NCBI GenBank assembly: GCA_002492725.1
Contig: DLAF01000036.1
Coordinates: 1-29,183 of the forward strand
Length of the DNA stretch: 29,183 bases
Direction of reading: 5' to 3'
Source: Lachnospiraceae bacterium UBA7054
Lineage (GTDB): Bacteria > Bacillota > Clostridia > Lachnospirales > Lachnospiraceae
Below the pieces are notes generated by a model. The model saw only the letters and a list, made by a program, of their open reading frames with translations, made no database searches and had not been told where the DNA came from. A program made the position numbers and the translations under genes. Shown here piece after piece: positions 17,179 to 25,265 of the stretch (positions are counted from its first letter, which is position 1; every line of letters starts with the position of its first letter).

Positions 17179-18438
17179 TTAACGTCCCAGCGAATCCGGT
17201 GCTAGCAAAAAGTCATATATATTTATGATCAATATGCCCTCCTCACTGTAAAAAGGCTTTGGCGTATTTGATGTGATCACTATTTTTTGAAAAGAGTCAT
17301 GTATTTTCAAAAATGGCCGGATTTCCCGCGCCAGCTTTTCCTCTCTATCAAGTGTATACGCCGACTGAATATAATATTTTTTGGAACCTTTATTACAAAT
17401 AAAATCGACTTCCAGCTGTTTCTTTACTGGCTTACCGCCTTTTCCCTGTTCCACAACGGAAAGATTCCCTACATCCACACGATACCCTCTCATTCTCAGT
17501 TCATTATAAATGACATTTTCCATGGCATGCGTCACTTCCATCTGCCTGAAATTGATCCGCGAATTTCGAAGGCCTATATCCATAAAATAATATTTCATCG
17601 GCGTTCCGATATAAGACTTTCCCTTGATATCGTAGCGATTTGCTTTCTCGATCAAAAAGGAATCTTCCAGATATTCAATATACTTTGTAATAGTCGTTGC
17701 CGTTATTCTTGATTGATTTACGCTCTTAAATGTATTTTTCAGTTTATTTGGATTGGTCAAGGCGCCTATTGCCGATGCCAGCACGTCCAGCAACGCTTCC
17801 ATTTCACCAGCGTTCCTAATCTTATTCCGCCTCACAATATCACGGATATAAGTTTCCTTCAATAACTGATCCAGCATAGCCATCTTCTGCTCTTCGGTTT
17901 CTGCCAAAACCACCATGGGAATACCGCCATAGGTTATATACTCATTCCAGCCATCGTATCGGTTTCCATGATATACGCTCATAAACTCGGAAAAACTCAA
18001 AGGATACATATGCACTTCATCGCCTCTTCCCCCAAATTCCGTTGCGATATCCTTTGAAAGAAATTTTGCATTGCTTCCGGTTACATAAACATCACAATTC
18101 TTTTGATCTGCAAGACCATTAAGGACACTCACAAATTCATCTAACAACTGCACTTCATCCAAAAGAAAATAATACGTTTTCTCATCCTTTATCTGTTCTT
18201 TTGCCCATGAATAAAATATCTTTGGTTCCCTATAGTCTATATAATCAAACAGATCAAAAGCCATTTCAATAATATGGCTTTCATCCACGCTGTTTTCCAG
18301 CAAATGTTTTTTGAACAGGGTGCGAAGTAAAAACGATTTTCCGCATCTCCTGATACCGGTAACGATTTTGATCAAACCGTTATGTTTACGATTGATCAAC
18401 TGTTCCAGATAATCATTTCTTTTGATTTCAAATTCCAT
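17179..18438 (-). CDS. AAA ATPase with DUF4143 C-terminal domain
   Basis: A 419-residue protein of the widespread ATPase/DUF4143 group (COG1373 type). Walker A GIRRCGKS at 28-35, Walker B FLLDEVQ at 91-97 and the sensor-like VTGSNAKFLS are visible. The middle part (TATTITKYIEYLEDSFLIEKA) is a winged-helix-like segment and the C-terminal part has LEVDFICNKG and YYIQ, the remains of a PD-(D/E)XK nuclease-like fold common to DUF4143. The physiological role of this group is not established; suggestions range from defence to selfish maintenance. The ATG at 18438 has GAGG 7 nt upstream; the ATG at 18444 would leave only 1 nt. The gene is alone, with a strong promoter framed by two inverted repeats, and its AT-rich upstream region differs from its neighbours. 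Confidence 0.88.
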   Translation of the reverse strand: MEFEIKRNDYLEQLINRKHNGLIKIVTGIRRCGKSFLLRTLFKKHLLENSVDESHIIEMAFDLFDYIDYREPKIFYSWAKEQIKDEKTYYFLLDEVQLLDEFVSVLNGLADQKNCDVYVTGSNAKFLSKDIATEFGGRGDEVHMYPLSFSEFMSVYHGNRYDGWNEYITYGGIPMVVLAETEEQKMAMLDQLLKETYIRDIVRRNKIRNAGEMEALLDVLASAIGALTNPNKLKNTFKSVNQSRITATTITKYIEYLEDSFLIEKANRYDIKGKSYIGTPMKYYFMDIGLRNSRINFRQMEVTHAMENVIYNELRMRGYRVDVGNLSVVEQGKGGKPVKKQLEVDFICNKGSKKYYIQSAYTLDREEKLAREIRPFLKIHDSFQKIVITSNTPKPFYSEEGILIINIYDFLLAPDSLGR

Positions 18439-18450
18439 GTGCATACCTCT

Positions 18451-18488
18451 AAAAGATATTTTGGTTAGTTTTTCCCTAAATTTCTTTT
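18451..18488. repeat. Inverted repeat A in the ATPase 5' leader
   Basis: AAAAGATATTTTGGT on the left arm matches the reverse complement of the right arm (CCCTAAATTTCTTTT) at 12 of 15 positions. It begins just after the -10 box and ends 1 nt before the GAGG ribosome binding site, so it can act as an operator in DNA or as a hairpin in the mRNA. Confidence 0.6.
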
Positions 18489-18517
18489 AGTATACGTCAA
18501 AATCGCCTTTAAAGCAA
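18489..18517 (-). promoter_or_regulatory. Promoter of the AAA ATPase gene
   Basis: Minus-strand TTGCTT (18512-18517), a 17-base spacer and TATACT (18489-18494). It lies exactly between inverted repeats A and B, which share the half-site AAAAGATATTTTGGTTA. Confidence 0.65.
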
Positions 18518-18523
18518 TATAAT

Positions 18524-18561
18524 AGAAGATATTTCGGTTAATTTTAACTAAAATATCTTTT
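18524..18561. repeat. Inverted repeat B upstream of the ATPase promoter
   Basis: Two 18-base arms around TT: AGAAGATATTTCGGTTAA and TTAACTAAAATATCTTTT match at 15 of 18 positions. The half-site is the same as in repeat A. It lies 6 bp upstream of the -35 box. Confidence 0.65.
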
Positions 18562-18607
18562 GTCTTACCTGGAAATCATTTGCTATAGATGCAACATGCA
18601 GAAAAGA

Positions 18608-18625
18608 AACACCATTTTGGGTGCT
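18608..18625 (-). terminator. Possible weak terminator of queA
   Basis: On the minus strand AGCACC and GGTGTT pair over six bases around CAAAAT, followed by a T-rich TCTTTTC. The hairpin overlaps the queA stop codon. The stem is short, so read-through toward the ATPase leader is possible. Confidence 0.35.
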
Positions 18626-19658
18626 AATAAATAAACATCGCATCCCCAAAAGAAAAGAATCTGTACTCTTTCTCCACCGCTTCCCGGTACGCCGCCAGCA
18701 CATTCTCCCTACCCGCCAGCGCTGACACCAACATCACCAATGTAGACTCAGGCAGATGGAAATTTGTGATCAGGCAGTCCAACACCCGAAACCGATACCC
18801 CGGATAAATAAAGATATCCGTGTCACCACAGCCTGCCTGCACTCTTCCGTTTTCGTCCGCCGCACTCTCCACGGTACGGCAGCTGGTAGTCCCTACACAG
18901 ATGATTCTCCCATCGTTTTCTTTTGTGCGGTTGATCACATCCGCCGTCTCCTGCGTAATCTCATAATGCTCGCTGTGCATATGGTGATCCGAAAGGTTTT
19001 CCGCCTTTACCGGGCGAAACGTACCAAGCCCCACATGGAGCGTAACAAAGACTGTCTTCACGCCCATCGCACGAATCTCTTCCAGCAGTTTTTCCGTAAA
19101 ATGCAGTCCCGCCGTCGGCGCAGCCGCAGAACCTTCATATTTTGCGTACACGGTCTGGTAACGGTTTTTATCCTGCAATTTATGGGTTATGTAGGGCGGC
19201 AGGGGCATCTCCCCCAGCTGGTCTAAAACCTCCTCGAATATCCCTTCATAGGAAAACCGAATCAGGCGGTTGCCCTCTTCCACGACCTCCAAAACTTCTG
19301 CGGTAAGTGCCCCTTCCCCAAAGACAATCTTTGTTCCCGGCCTTGCCTTTTTTCCCGGCCTCACCAGCGTTTCCCAGATGTCGTTTTCACGACGCTTTAA
19401 CAAAAGCACCTCGATTGCCGCGCCTGTGTCCTCTTTTATACCCATCAGCCTTGCCGGAATCACCTTGGTGTTATTTAAGACCAGACAATCGCCTGGCCTT
19501 AAATAGTTGGTAATCTCTTTAAAATGGCGGTGTTCCACCGCTCCTGTGTCCTTATTTAGCACAAGCAGCCTGGACGCGGAGCGATCCTCCAACGGATCCT
19601 GCGCAATCAGCTCCTGCGGCAGCTCAAAGTAGAAATCTGATTTCTTTAAATCTGTCAT
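18624..19658 (-). CDS. queA: S-adenosylmethionine:tRNA ribosyltransferase-isomerase
   Basis: Transfers and rearranges the ribosyl part of SAM onto 7-aminomethyl-7-deazaguanine in tRNA, making epoxyqueuosine. The family is recognised throughout: N-terminal FYFELPQELIAQDPLEDRSASRLLV (read as FYFELPQELIAQ then DPLEDRSASRLLV), NNTKVIPARL, EVLLLKR, LVRPGKK, the signature AAPTAGLHFT, HVGLGTFRPV, HMHSEHYEI and FHLPESTLVML near the end. 344 residues is the normal length. The ATG at 19658 has GGAGG 6 nt upstream; a longer reading to 19676 runs through that site. It follows the M18 peptidase by 76 bp with no terminator seen between, so it may be the last gene of the pheS-started unit. No queuosine partner (tgt, queG) is nearby. 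Confidence 0.97.
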   Translation of the reverse strand: MTDLKKSDFYFELPQELIAQDPLEDRSASRLLVLNKDTGAVEHRHFKEITNYLRPGDCLVLNNTKVIPARLMGIKEDTGAAIEVLLLKRRENDIWETLVRPGKKARPGTKIVFGEGALTAEVLEVVEEGNRLIRFSYEGIFEEVLDQLGEMPLPPYITHKLQDKNRYQTVYAKYEGSAAAPTAGLHFTEKLLEEIRAMGVKTVFVTLHVGLGTFRPVKAENLSDHHMHSEHYEITQETADVINRTKENDGRIICVGTTSCRTVESAADENGRVQAGCGDTDIFIYPGYRFRVLDCLITNFHLPESTLVMLVSALAGRENVLAAYREAVEKEYRFFSFGDAMFIY

Positions 19659-19734
19659 GCGCTCCCTCCAAAACACGCTTTCTTTGACCGACTAAATCAG
19701 TCCGCTTTTTGTATCGCTTTTATCCTGTCAGCAC

Positions 19735-21168
19735 CTACAGATCCGCATGTTTCAAAAACGCCACATACCCTCGCTTAGTCTCATATACATCCGCCTTGCT
19801 GGTCGCTTCCCAGGGTGCGTGCATATTGAGTACCGCCACGCCGCTGTCGATCACATTCATGCCATAGAGTGCAAGAATATAGGCAATCGTGCCGCCGCCG
19901 CCAAGATCTACCTTGCCAAGCTCCGCCGTCTGGAAATTGACCTTTTCCTTCTCAAAAATAGCACGAATATGACCCAGATACTCGGCATTTGCGTCGTTGG
20001 ATCCGGATTTCCCGCGTGAACCCGTAAACTTGTTAAACACCATGCCGCCGCCAAGATAGGCCACGTTTTTCTTGTCAAAGCTGGACGCATAAGTAGGATC
20101 AAAAGCGCTGCTCACATCAGAAGAAAGCATACAGGAATGCGCGAGGCATCTGCGCAGGGCAAGTTCGCTGTATTCACCAGTCAGACCCAGTACTTCCGCC
20201 ACGGCATTTTCAAAAAATTTGGACTGCATTCCCGTTGCGCCCACGCTGCCAATCTCCTCTTTATCCACAAGGATACAACAGGCCGTGCGCTCGGTCTGAC
20301 CAATCTCCAGCATAGCCTTTAAGGAGGAAAAAGCGCAGACTCTGTCATCCTGCCCGTAGGCTAAGATCATGCTCCTGTCAAACCCGGCTTCTCTTGCTTT
20401 CCCCGCCGGCACAACTTCCAGTTCCGCGGAGATAAAGTCCTCCTCCTCAAAATCATAGTCTTTCTTTAAGATTTCAAGGATTCCCTTTTTGACGGCATCC
20501 TTAGTTGCGCCGTTCTCTCCGTCTTTATCGTCCTTATCCTTTTTATCCTTCTTTTCGATGACCAGCGGTTTGTTGCCGATAATAATGTCCAGCGCTTCGC
20601 CCTCGATCACCTTGTTTGCTTTCTTCTCCATCTGCTCCTGCGCCAAGTGGATCAAAAGATCCGAGACGAAAAATACGGGATCGTCATCGTTCTCTCCCAC
20701 ATTGATCTCCACCGTGCTGCCGTCCTTTTTTACCACCACACCGTGGATTGCTAACGGGATCGTCACCCACTGATATTTTTTCACGCCGCCATAGTAATGC
20801 GTGTCCAGATAAGCAAAGCCTCCGTCCTCATAGAGGGGATTCTGCTTCACGTCAAGGCGCGGAGAATCGATATGTGCCCCCAAAATATTGATACCCTCCG
20901 CGAGCGGCTTTTTCCCAATCTGAAACAGGACAATCGACTTATTCATCCATACGGCATAAACTTTGTCTCCTGCCTTCAGCTTTTTTCCGGCCTTCACCAG
21001 CGCCTCCAGCTCCTGATATCCGGCCGCTTCCACGGTGTTCACGATCTGATCGATACACTCCCGCTCCGTTTTGCCATTATCCAAAAAATCCATGTATTCG
21101 CGTGCAAAAGCGTCTACTTCTTTCAACTGTTTCGCGTTGTAAGTCTCCCAAGTGTTTTTCTGTTGCAT
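19735..21168 (-). CDS. M18 family aminopeptidase
   Basis: A cytoplasmic metallo-aminopeptidase of the M18 (aspartyl aminopeptidase/LAP4-like) family, which uses two metal ions to remove N-terminal residues, often acidic ones. Metal and catalytic motifs are present in order: GAHIDSPRLD (97-106), YGQDDRVCAF, DKEEIGSVGATG, SSDVSSAFDP and HAPWEATSK near the C-terminus. 477 residues is within the family range. A Lys/Asp-rich low-complexity insert (KKDKKDKDDKDGENG, about 206-220) is unusual. ATG 21168 has GGAGG 5 nt upstream; ATG 21180 has no good site. It starts 43 bp after pheT and precedes queA, so it probably shares their transcript. Confidence 0.92.
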   Translation of the reverse strand: MQQKNTWETYNAKQLKEVDAFAREYMDFLDNGKTERECIDQIVNTVEAAGYQELEALVKAGKKLKAGDKVYAVWMNKSIVLFQIGKKPLAEGINILGAHIDSPRLDVKQNPLYEDGGFAYLDTHYYGGVKKYQWVTIPLAIHGVVVKKDGSTVEINVGENDDDPVFFVSDLLIHLAQEQMEKKANKVIEGEALDIIIGNKPLVIEKKDKKDKDDKDGENGATKDAVKKGILEILKKDYDFEEEDFISAELEVVPAGKAREAGFDRSMILAYGQDDRVCAFSSLKAMLEIGQTERTACCILVDKEEIGSVGATGMQSKFFENAVAEVLGLTGEYSELALRRCLAHSCMLSSDVSSAFDPTYASSFDKKNVAYLGGGMVFNKFTGSRGKSGSNDANAEYLGHIRAIFEKEKVNFQTAELGKVDLGGGGTIAYILALYGMNVIDSGVAVLNMHAPWEATSKADVYETKRGYVAFLKHADL

Positions 21169-21211
21169 ATTTCCCTCCATGCCAGAGCCACAAACTCTCC
21201 TTTTCTTTTTC

Positions 21212-23632
21212 TTAACTTCTCAACTCGATTCCCATGCCCTCAAGCCCATTGAGGATCTTCTTCATTGCCGCTGTCACATCCGCCTCTTCTAACGTCTTAT
21301 CCTTTGCCCGGAAAGTGATGGAGTAGGCCATGGACTTAAAGCCCTCCTTGATCTGATCGCCCTCATAGATATCAAAGAGCTGATACTCCTCCAGAATCTT
21401 TCCGCCGCGCTGGGCAATGATTGCCTCGATCTCGCCTGCCATCACTTTTTTCGGCACCACCATACTGATATCCCGAAGCACCGCCGGGTATTTCGCGATG
21501 CCCTCATATTTTCTGTCAAATGTCGCAAGCGGCAGGATCGCAGGAATGTCAAGTACCGCTACATACGCCCTGGTCTTGATTGCATAATTGTCACAGACCT
21601 CAGGATGTACCTCACCAAGATAGCCGATCTGCGTACCTTCATAGGAGACATTCGCCTGTCTGCCCGGATGCAGATAAGGTCTGCCCGCTTCCGGGTCATA
21701 GGCCGGCTTTTTCTTCATGCCAATGCTCTCAAAAAACTCCTCAATCACGCCTTTCATAGTGAAGAAATCGCCCTCACCGTACATGCCGAGCGTAAACTGC
21801 ATCCGCTCCTCCGGAAGTTCCACAAGCGGCAGCGCTTTCGGCAGATAGATGTTCCCCAGCTCATAGAGGCGCACATCCTTATTTCTTCTGTTGAAATTCG
21901 TGGAAAGGCTGGTAAGCATCCCGTTTAGGGGAAGGGTTCTCATGATGGAGAAATCCTCACCCAGCGGGTTGGCGATTGTGACAACCTGTCTTGCCTTGTC
22001 ATCCGCGGGAAGCAGCAGTTTATCAAATACCTTCGGGCTCTCAAAAGAATAGCACATGCCCTGCGAAAAACCGCAGTATTCCGCGACATCCCTTGCCTTT
22101 TGCTCAATGCGCAGTTTGAAAGGAAGCTTCCCCGTGGTGGCCTCGCCGTTTGGCAGCGTGGTCGGAATCTTGTCATAACCGTAAAACCTTGCAACTTCCT
22201 CCGCGATATCACACTGGCGCAGAATATCCTGACGGAAAGTGGGCACGGTGAGCGTCCTCTTCGCCGCATCATATTCCACCTCAATCATCTTGAAAATGTC
22301 AAGCATCTCCTCCTCGGAAACCTCTGTGCCAAGAAGATTATTATAATACGCCGGCTCGAATGGCAGCACCACCTTCTCCTTCATTTCGCCGTGCACATCC
22401 ACCATACCGCCCACCACTTCTCCGCAGCCAAGCTCTTCAATCAGCTGGCAGGCTCTGTTGATTGCCGCCTCCGCATTGTGGGGATCCAGCCCTTTTTCAA
22501 ATTTACCGGACGCATCTGTCCGCAGTCCCAGCCTTTTTGCCGACTTGCGAATGTTGGGTCCGTTAAAGGTAGCTGCCTCGAAAAGCACGGTCGTTACGCT
22601 GTCGGTGATCATGGAGTTTTCGCCGCCCATGATTCCTGCAATACCTACCTCCTTCTCCGCATCACAGATCATCAAAACGTCAGAATCCAGCTTCCTATCC
22701 TGCCCGTCCAGCGTGCGGAACACGTCACCGTCTTTTGCCCTGCGAACGACGATCTTATTTCCCGCGATGGTGGAAAGGTCAAAGGCGTGCATAGGCTGAC
22801 CGTACTCCTCCATCACATAATTTGTGATATCCACCAGGTTATTGATGGGCCGGATGCCGCTGGCCGCAAGGCGTCTCTGCATCCACTTCGGTGAGGGCGC
22901 AATCTTAATGTTTTTGCAGACTCTTGCGCAGTATCTGGGGCAAAGTTCCTGATCCTGCACTTCCACAGAAACATAATCCTCCACCTTCTCTCCATTGCCT
23001 TTCACCGTCACTTCGGGTAAGACAAAGGGCTTTTTGAAGGTAGCCGCCGCTTCTCTGGCAATTCCGATCACACTATAACAGTCTACGCGGTTTGAGGTCA
23101 CTTCATACTCGAAAACCGTATCCTTAAGTCCCAGTTCCTCCACCGCGTCCGCGCCGATCTGCACATCGTCCCCAAAAATGTAAATGCCGTTTTCCGGCGC
23201 TTCCGGATAAAAATTTCTGTCGGAGCCAAGCTCCTCAATGGAACACATCATGCCGTTTGAAGGCACGCCCCTTAAACTTCCTGCTTTGATTGTAATGCCA
23301 TCCTCCGGCAAAGGGCCGCCGTCGTGGCCGCCCGCCACCTTGCCGCCGTCCAAAACTACAGGCACCTTGTCGCCCTCCTTCACGTTAGGCGCACCCGTGA
23401 CAATCTGGATGACCTCGCTGCCGATATCCACCTGACAGACAATGAGTTTGTCCGCATCGGGGTGCTTCTCAATCCTTTTGATCTGCCCGACCACGATCTT
23501 TTCCAGATTTTTGTCCAGTCTGGTGTAGCCCTCTACCTTCGTGCCGGAGAGCGTCATCGCGTCCATATACTCCTGATCTGTACACGTTAAATCGGGTACA
23601 TATGCTTTAATCCATGACAATGCTGTATTCAT
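21212..23632 (-). CDS. pheT: Phenylalanyl-tRNA synthetase beta subunit
   Basis: The beta subunit of the (alpha-beta)2 PheRS, which binds tRNA-Phe and hydrolyses mischarged Tyr. It starts MNTALSWIKAYV with AGGA 7 nt upstream. An OB-fold tRNA-binding domain covers about 40-155 (VVGQIKRIEKHPDADKL, VTGAPN, LRGVPSNGMMCS), then the B3/B4 editing part (about 210-385, RPINNLVDITNYVM), the B5 domain (about 400-475), the catalytic-like core with YGYDKIPTTLP, and the C-terminal FDX-ACB anticodon domain (about 712-805, YPAVLRDISMVV). 806 residues is the usual bacterial length. It follows pheS by 107 bp. Confidence 0.97.
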   Translation of the reverse strand: MNTALSWIKAYVPDLTCTDQEYMDAMTLSGTKVEGYTRLDKNLEKIVVGQIKRIEKHPDADKLIVCQVDIGSEVIQIVTGAPNVKEGDKVPVVLDGGKVAGGHDGGPLPEDGITIKAGSLRGVPSNGMMCSIEELGSDRNFYPEAPENGIYIFGDDVQIGADAVEELGLKDTVFEYEVTSNRVDCYSVIGIAREAAATFKKPFVLPEVTVKGNGEKVEDYVSVEVQDQELCPRYCARVCKNIKIAPSPKWMQRRLAASGIRPINNLVDITNYVMEEYGQPMHAFDLSTIAGNKIVVRRAKDGDVFRTLDGQDRKLDSDVLMICDAEKEVGIAGIMGGENSMITDSVTTVLFEAATFNGPNIRKSAKRLGLRTDASGKFEKGLDPHNAEAAINRACQLIEELGCGEVVGGMVDVHGEMKEKVVLPFEPAYYNNLLGTEVSEEEMLDIFKMIEVEYDAAKRTLTVPTFRQDILRQCDIAEEVARFYGYDKIPTTLPNGEATTGKLPFKLRIEQKARDVAEYCGFSQGMCYSFESPKVFDKLLLPADDKARQVVTIANPLGEDFSIMRTLPLNGMLTSLSTNFNRRNKDVRLYELGNIYLPKALPLVELPEERMQFTLGMYGEGDFFTMKGVIEEFFESIGMKKKPAYDPEAGRPYLHPGRQANVSYEGTQIGYLGEVHPEVCDNYAIKTRAYVAVLDIPAILPLATFDRKYEGIAKYPAVLRDISMVVPKKVMAGEIEAIIAQRGGKILEEYQLFDIYEGDQIKEGFKSMAYSITFRAKDKTLEEADVTAAMKKILNGLEGMGIELRS

Positions 23633-23739
23633 GTTTCAATCCTTTCCCTTTCATTTTAAAATATCACATACCAGTATTTCAAAATATTTTCTGCAAGCTT
23701 TTTTGCAAGCTCTCTTGCTTCCCGTCCTAACGGAACTAT

Positions 23740-24759
23740 TTAAAACTGTTTTAAGAAACGGATATCGTTCTCATACAGCAGTCTCATATCGTCAATCTCA
23801 TATTTGAGCAGCGCGATACGCTCCAAGCCCACGCCGAACGCAAATCCCGTATACTGCTCCGGATCGATGCCGCTCATTTCAAGCACATGAGGATGCACCA
23901 TACCGCAGCCCAAAATCTCGATCCAGCCCTCGCCCTTGCAGAAGCGGCAGCCCTTTCCGCCGCACTTAAAGCAGGTCACGTCCATCTCCGCGCTGGGCTC
24001 CGTGAACGGGAAATGATGAGGTCTGAACTTTACCTTCGTATCTTCCCCAAACAGCTCCCTCGCAAACTCCGCCAGCGTTCCCTTTAAGTCCGCGAAAGTA
24101 ATATGCTTGTCAATCACCAGCCCCTCTATCTGATGGAAGGACGGGGAGTGGGTCGCATCCACCTCATCCGAACGGAACACGCGCCCTGGTGCAATCATGC
24201 GGATCGGGAGTTTGCCTTTCTCCATCTCATGCACCTGCGTAGAGGAAGTCTGCGTGCGCAGCAGAATGTCACCCGTAATGTAAAAGGTGTCCTGCTCATC
24301 CTTTGCCGGGTGGTCCACCGGAATATTCAAGGCTTCGAAGTTATAGTAATCCTTCTCCACATCGGGGCCTTCCACCACCTCGTAGCCCATGCCAATGAAG
24401 ATGCGCTCCACCTCTTCCAGCGCAATGGTATTGGGATGACGATGTCCCACCTTTGCCTTCTTTGCCGGCAGAGTCACGTCGATAACCTCCGTCTTTAAGC
24501 GGGTTTCACGAATGGCACGTTCCATCTTTTTGACGGAATTTTCCAGTACCTTTTCAATCTCCTCCCTCGTCTCATTGACAAGCTGTCCCACCTTCGGGCG
24601 ATCCTCCGGCGCAACATCCTTCATACTCTTTAATACCGCCGTCAGTTCCCCCTTTTTCCCCAGGAAGTTGATCTTGACTTCGTTCAACTTATCGAGGGCG
24701 TCACTGGCCTCGATCTGGCGCAGGGCCTCGGCCTTGATCTGTTCCAATTTTTCTTTCAT
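23740..24759 (-). CDS. pheS: Phenylalanyl-tRNA synthetase alpha subunit
   Basis: The catalytic subunit of PheRS, a class II synthetase. The N-terminal 85 residues form a coiled-coil arm. HRHPNTIALEEVERIFIGMG opens the catalytic core, followed by the class II motif 2 region (GRVFRSDEVDATHSPSFHQI), PFTEPSAEMDVTC, a cysteine cluster CFKCGGKGCRFC and motif 3, GFAFGVGLERIALLKY. 339 residues is the usual length. GGAG lies 7 nt before the ATG. It is the first gene of the unit and is preceded by a Phe T-box leader that controls it through uncharged tRNA-Phe, and by a structured repeat between the T-box terminator and the start. Confidence 0.98.
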   Translation of the reverse strand: MKEKLEQIKAEALRQIEASDALDKLNEVKINFLGKKGELTAVLKSMKDVAPEDRPKVGQLVNETREEIEKVLENSVKKMERAIRETRLKTEVIDVTLPAKKAKVGHRHPNTIALEEVERIFIGMGYEVVEGPDVEKDYYNFEALNIPVDHPAKDEQDTFYITGDILLRTQTSSTQVHEMEKGKLPIRMIAPGRVFRSDEVDATHSPSFHQIEGLVIDKHITFADLKGTLAEFARELFGEDTKVKFRPHHFPFTEPSAEMDVTCFKCGGKGCRFCKGEGWIEILGCGMVHPHVLEMSGIDPEQYTGFAFGVGLERIALLKYEIDDMRLLYENDIRFLKQF

Positions 24760-24773
24760 AGCTGTTCTCCTCT

Positions 24774-24914
24774 CTTCCTACTCTGCTTATGCGCATAAGC
24801 AGACTCGAAATGCTTCGCATTTCTCGTTCGCGTTGCTCGTCGTAAGTCTCACAAAGCATCCATTCATGCAAGCATGATGTCTGCTTTGTAAGCCTTCCTA
24901 CTCTGCTTATGCGC
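24774..24914. repeat. Structured repeat unit bounded by 21-bp direct repeats
   Basis: Identical 21-base sequences, starting CTTCCTACTCTGC and ending ATGCGC, lie at 24774-24794 and 24894-24914, exactly 120 bp apart. Between them are three hairpins: a perfect 22-bp palindrome at 24782-24803, GAAATGC-TTC-GCATTTC at about 24807-24823, and ACAAAGCA...TGCTTTGT at about 24851-24888 with TCATGC/GCATGA inside. No coding sequence is present. This may be a small mobile repeat or a local duplication. Confidence 0.7.
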
Positions 24915-24915
24915 G

Positions 24916-25230
24916 AAAAATCCCATGTGTATCTCTACACATGGGACGAATAGACTCCGCGGTACCACCCAATTTCCCGCTTTCGGCTTCTGTCTCTTAC
25001 ACAGGCCGTCAAACGGACGCTTCCTTTGGCGTAACGTGCCTGTACGTTCCGCGCTAATTGTTCTACGGCTTAACACCCGCATCCCGTTCACACAGACAGC
25101 TCCGGTGAGAAATTCGGAAAACCTTTGAACCGAAGGGAACTTACAGCCGATGATTCCCTCTCTCTGGCGGAAAAACTTTTCCTACTGGCACCTTCTTCGC
25201 TTTTTGTTTTTTCACTTTCCAATCAATCTA
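24916..25230 (-). ncRNA. T-box riboswitch (Phe) upstream of pheST
   Basis: A tRNA-sensing leader of about 315 nt. The conserved T-box GGGTGGTACCGCG is on the minus strand at 24970-24958. A terminator follows: TCCCATGTGTA / TACACATGGGA around a four-base loop (24921-24946), then five U (24920-24916). Stem I contains AGAGAGAGGGAAUC-type bulge sequence and a UUC triplet at 25111-25109 in a GAAUUUCUCACC context that fits a Phe specifier. Uncharged tRNA-Phe would pair with the specifier and the T-box bulge and allow read-through. The motif and terminator are clear; the exact specifier position was judged by eye. Confidence 0.92.
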
Positions 25231-25236
25231 TCTGCT

Positions 25237-25265
25237 ATTTTAGTGACTTTCCTTCGACTTGTCAA
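25237..25265 (-). promoter_or_regulatory. Promoter of the T-box-pheST unit
   Basis: Minus-strand TTGACA (25260-25265), a 17-base spacer and TAAAAT (25237-25242). The -10 box overlaps the stop codon of the BrkB-like gene, so the promoter is buried in the end of the upstream gene. Confidence 0.85.

Noticed and set aside
22100..22894. Plus-strand frame of 264 codons antisense to pheT
   Set aside because: Same shadow pattern; the opposite strand is unambiguously pheT.
23633..23739. GCAAG-AGAG-CTTGC hairpin between pheS and pheT as a terminator
   Set aside because: On the minus strand it is followed by A, not T, and pheT needs to be transcribed through it.
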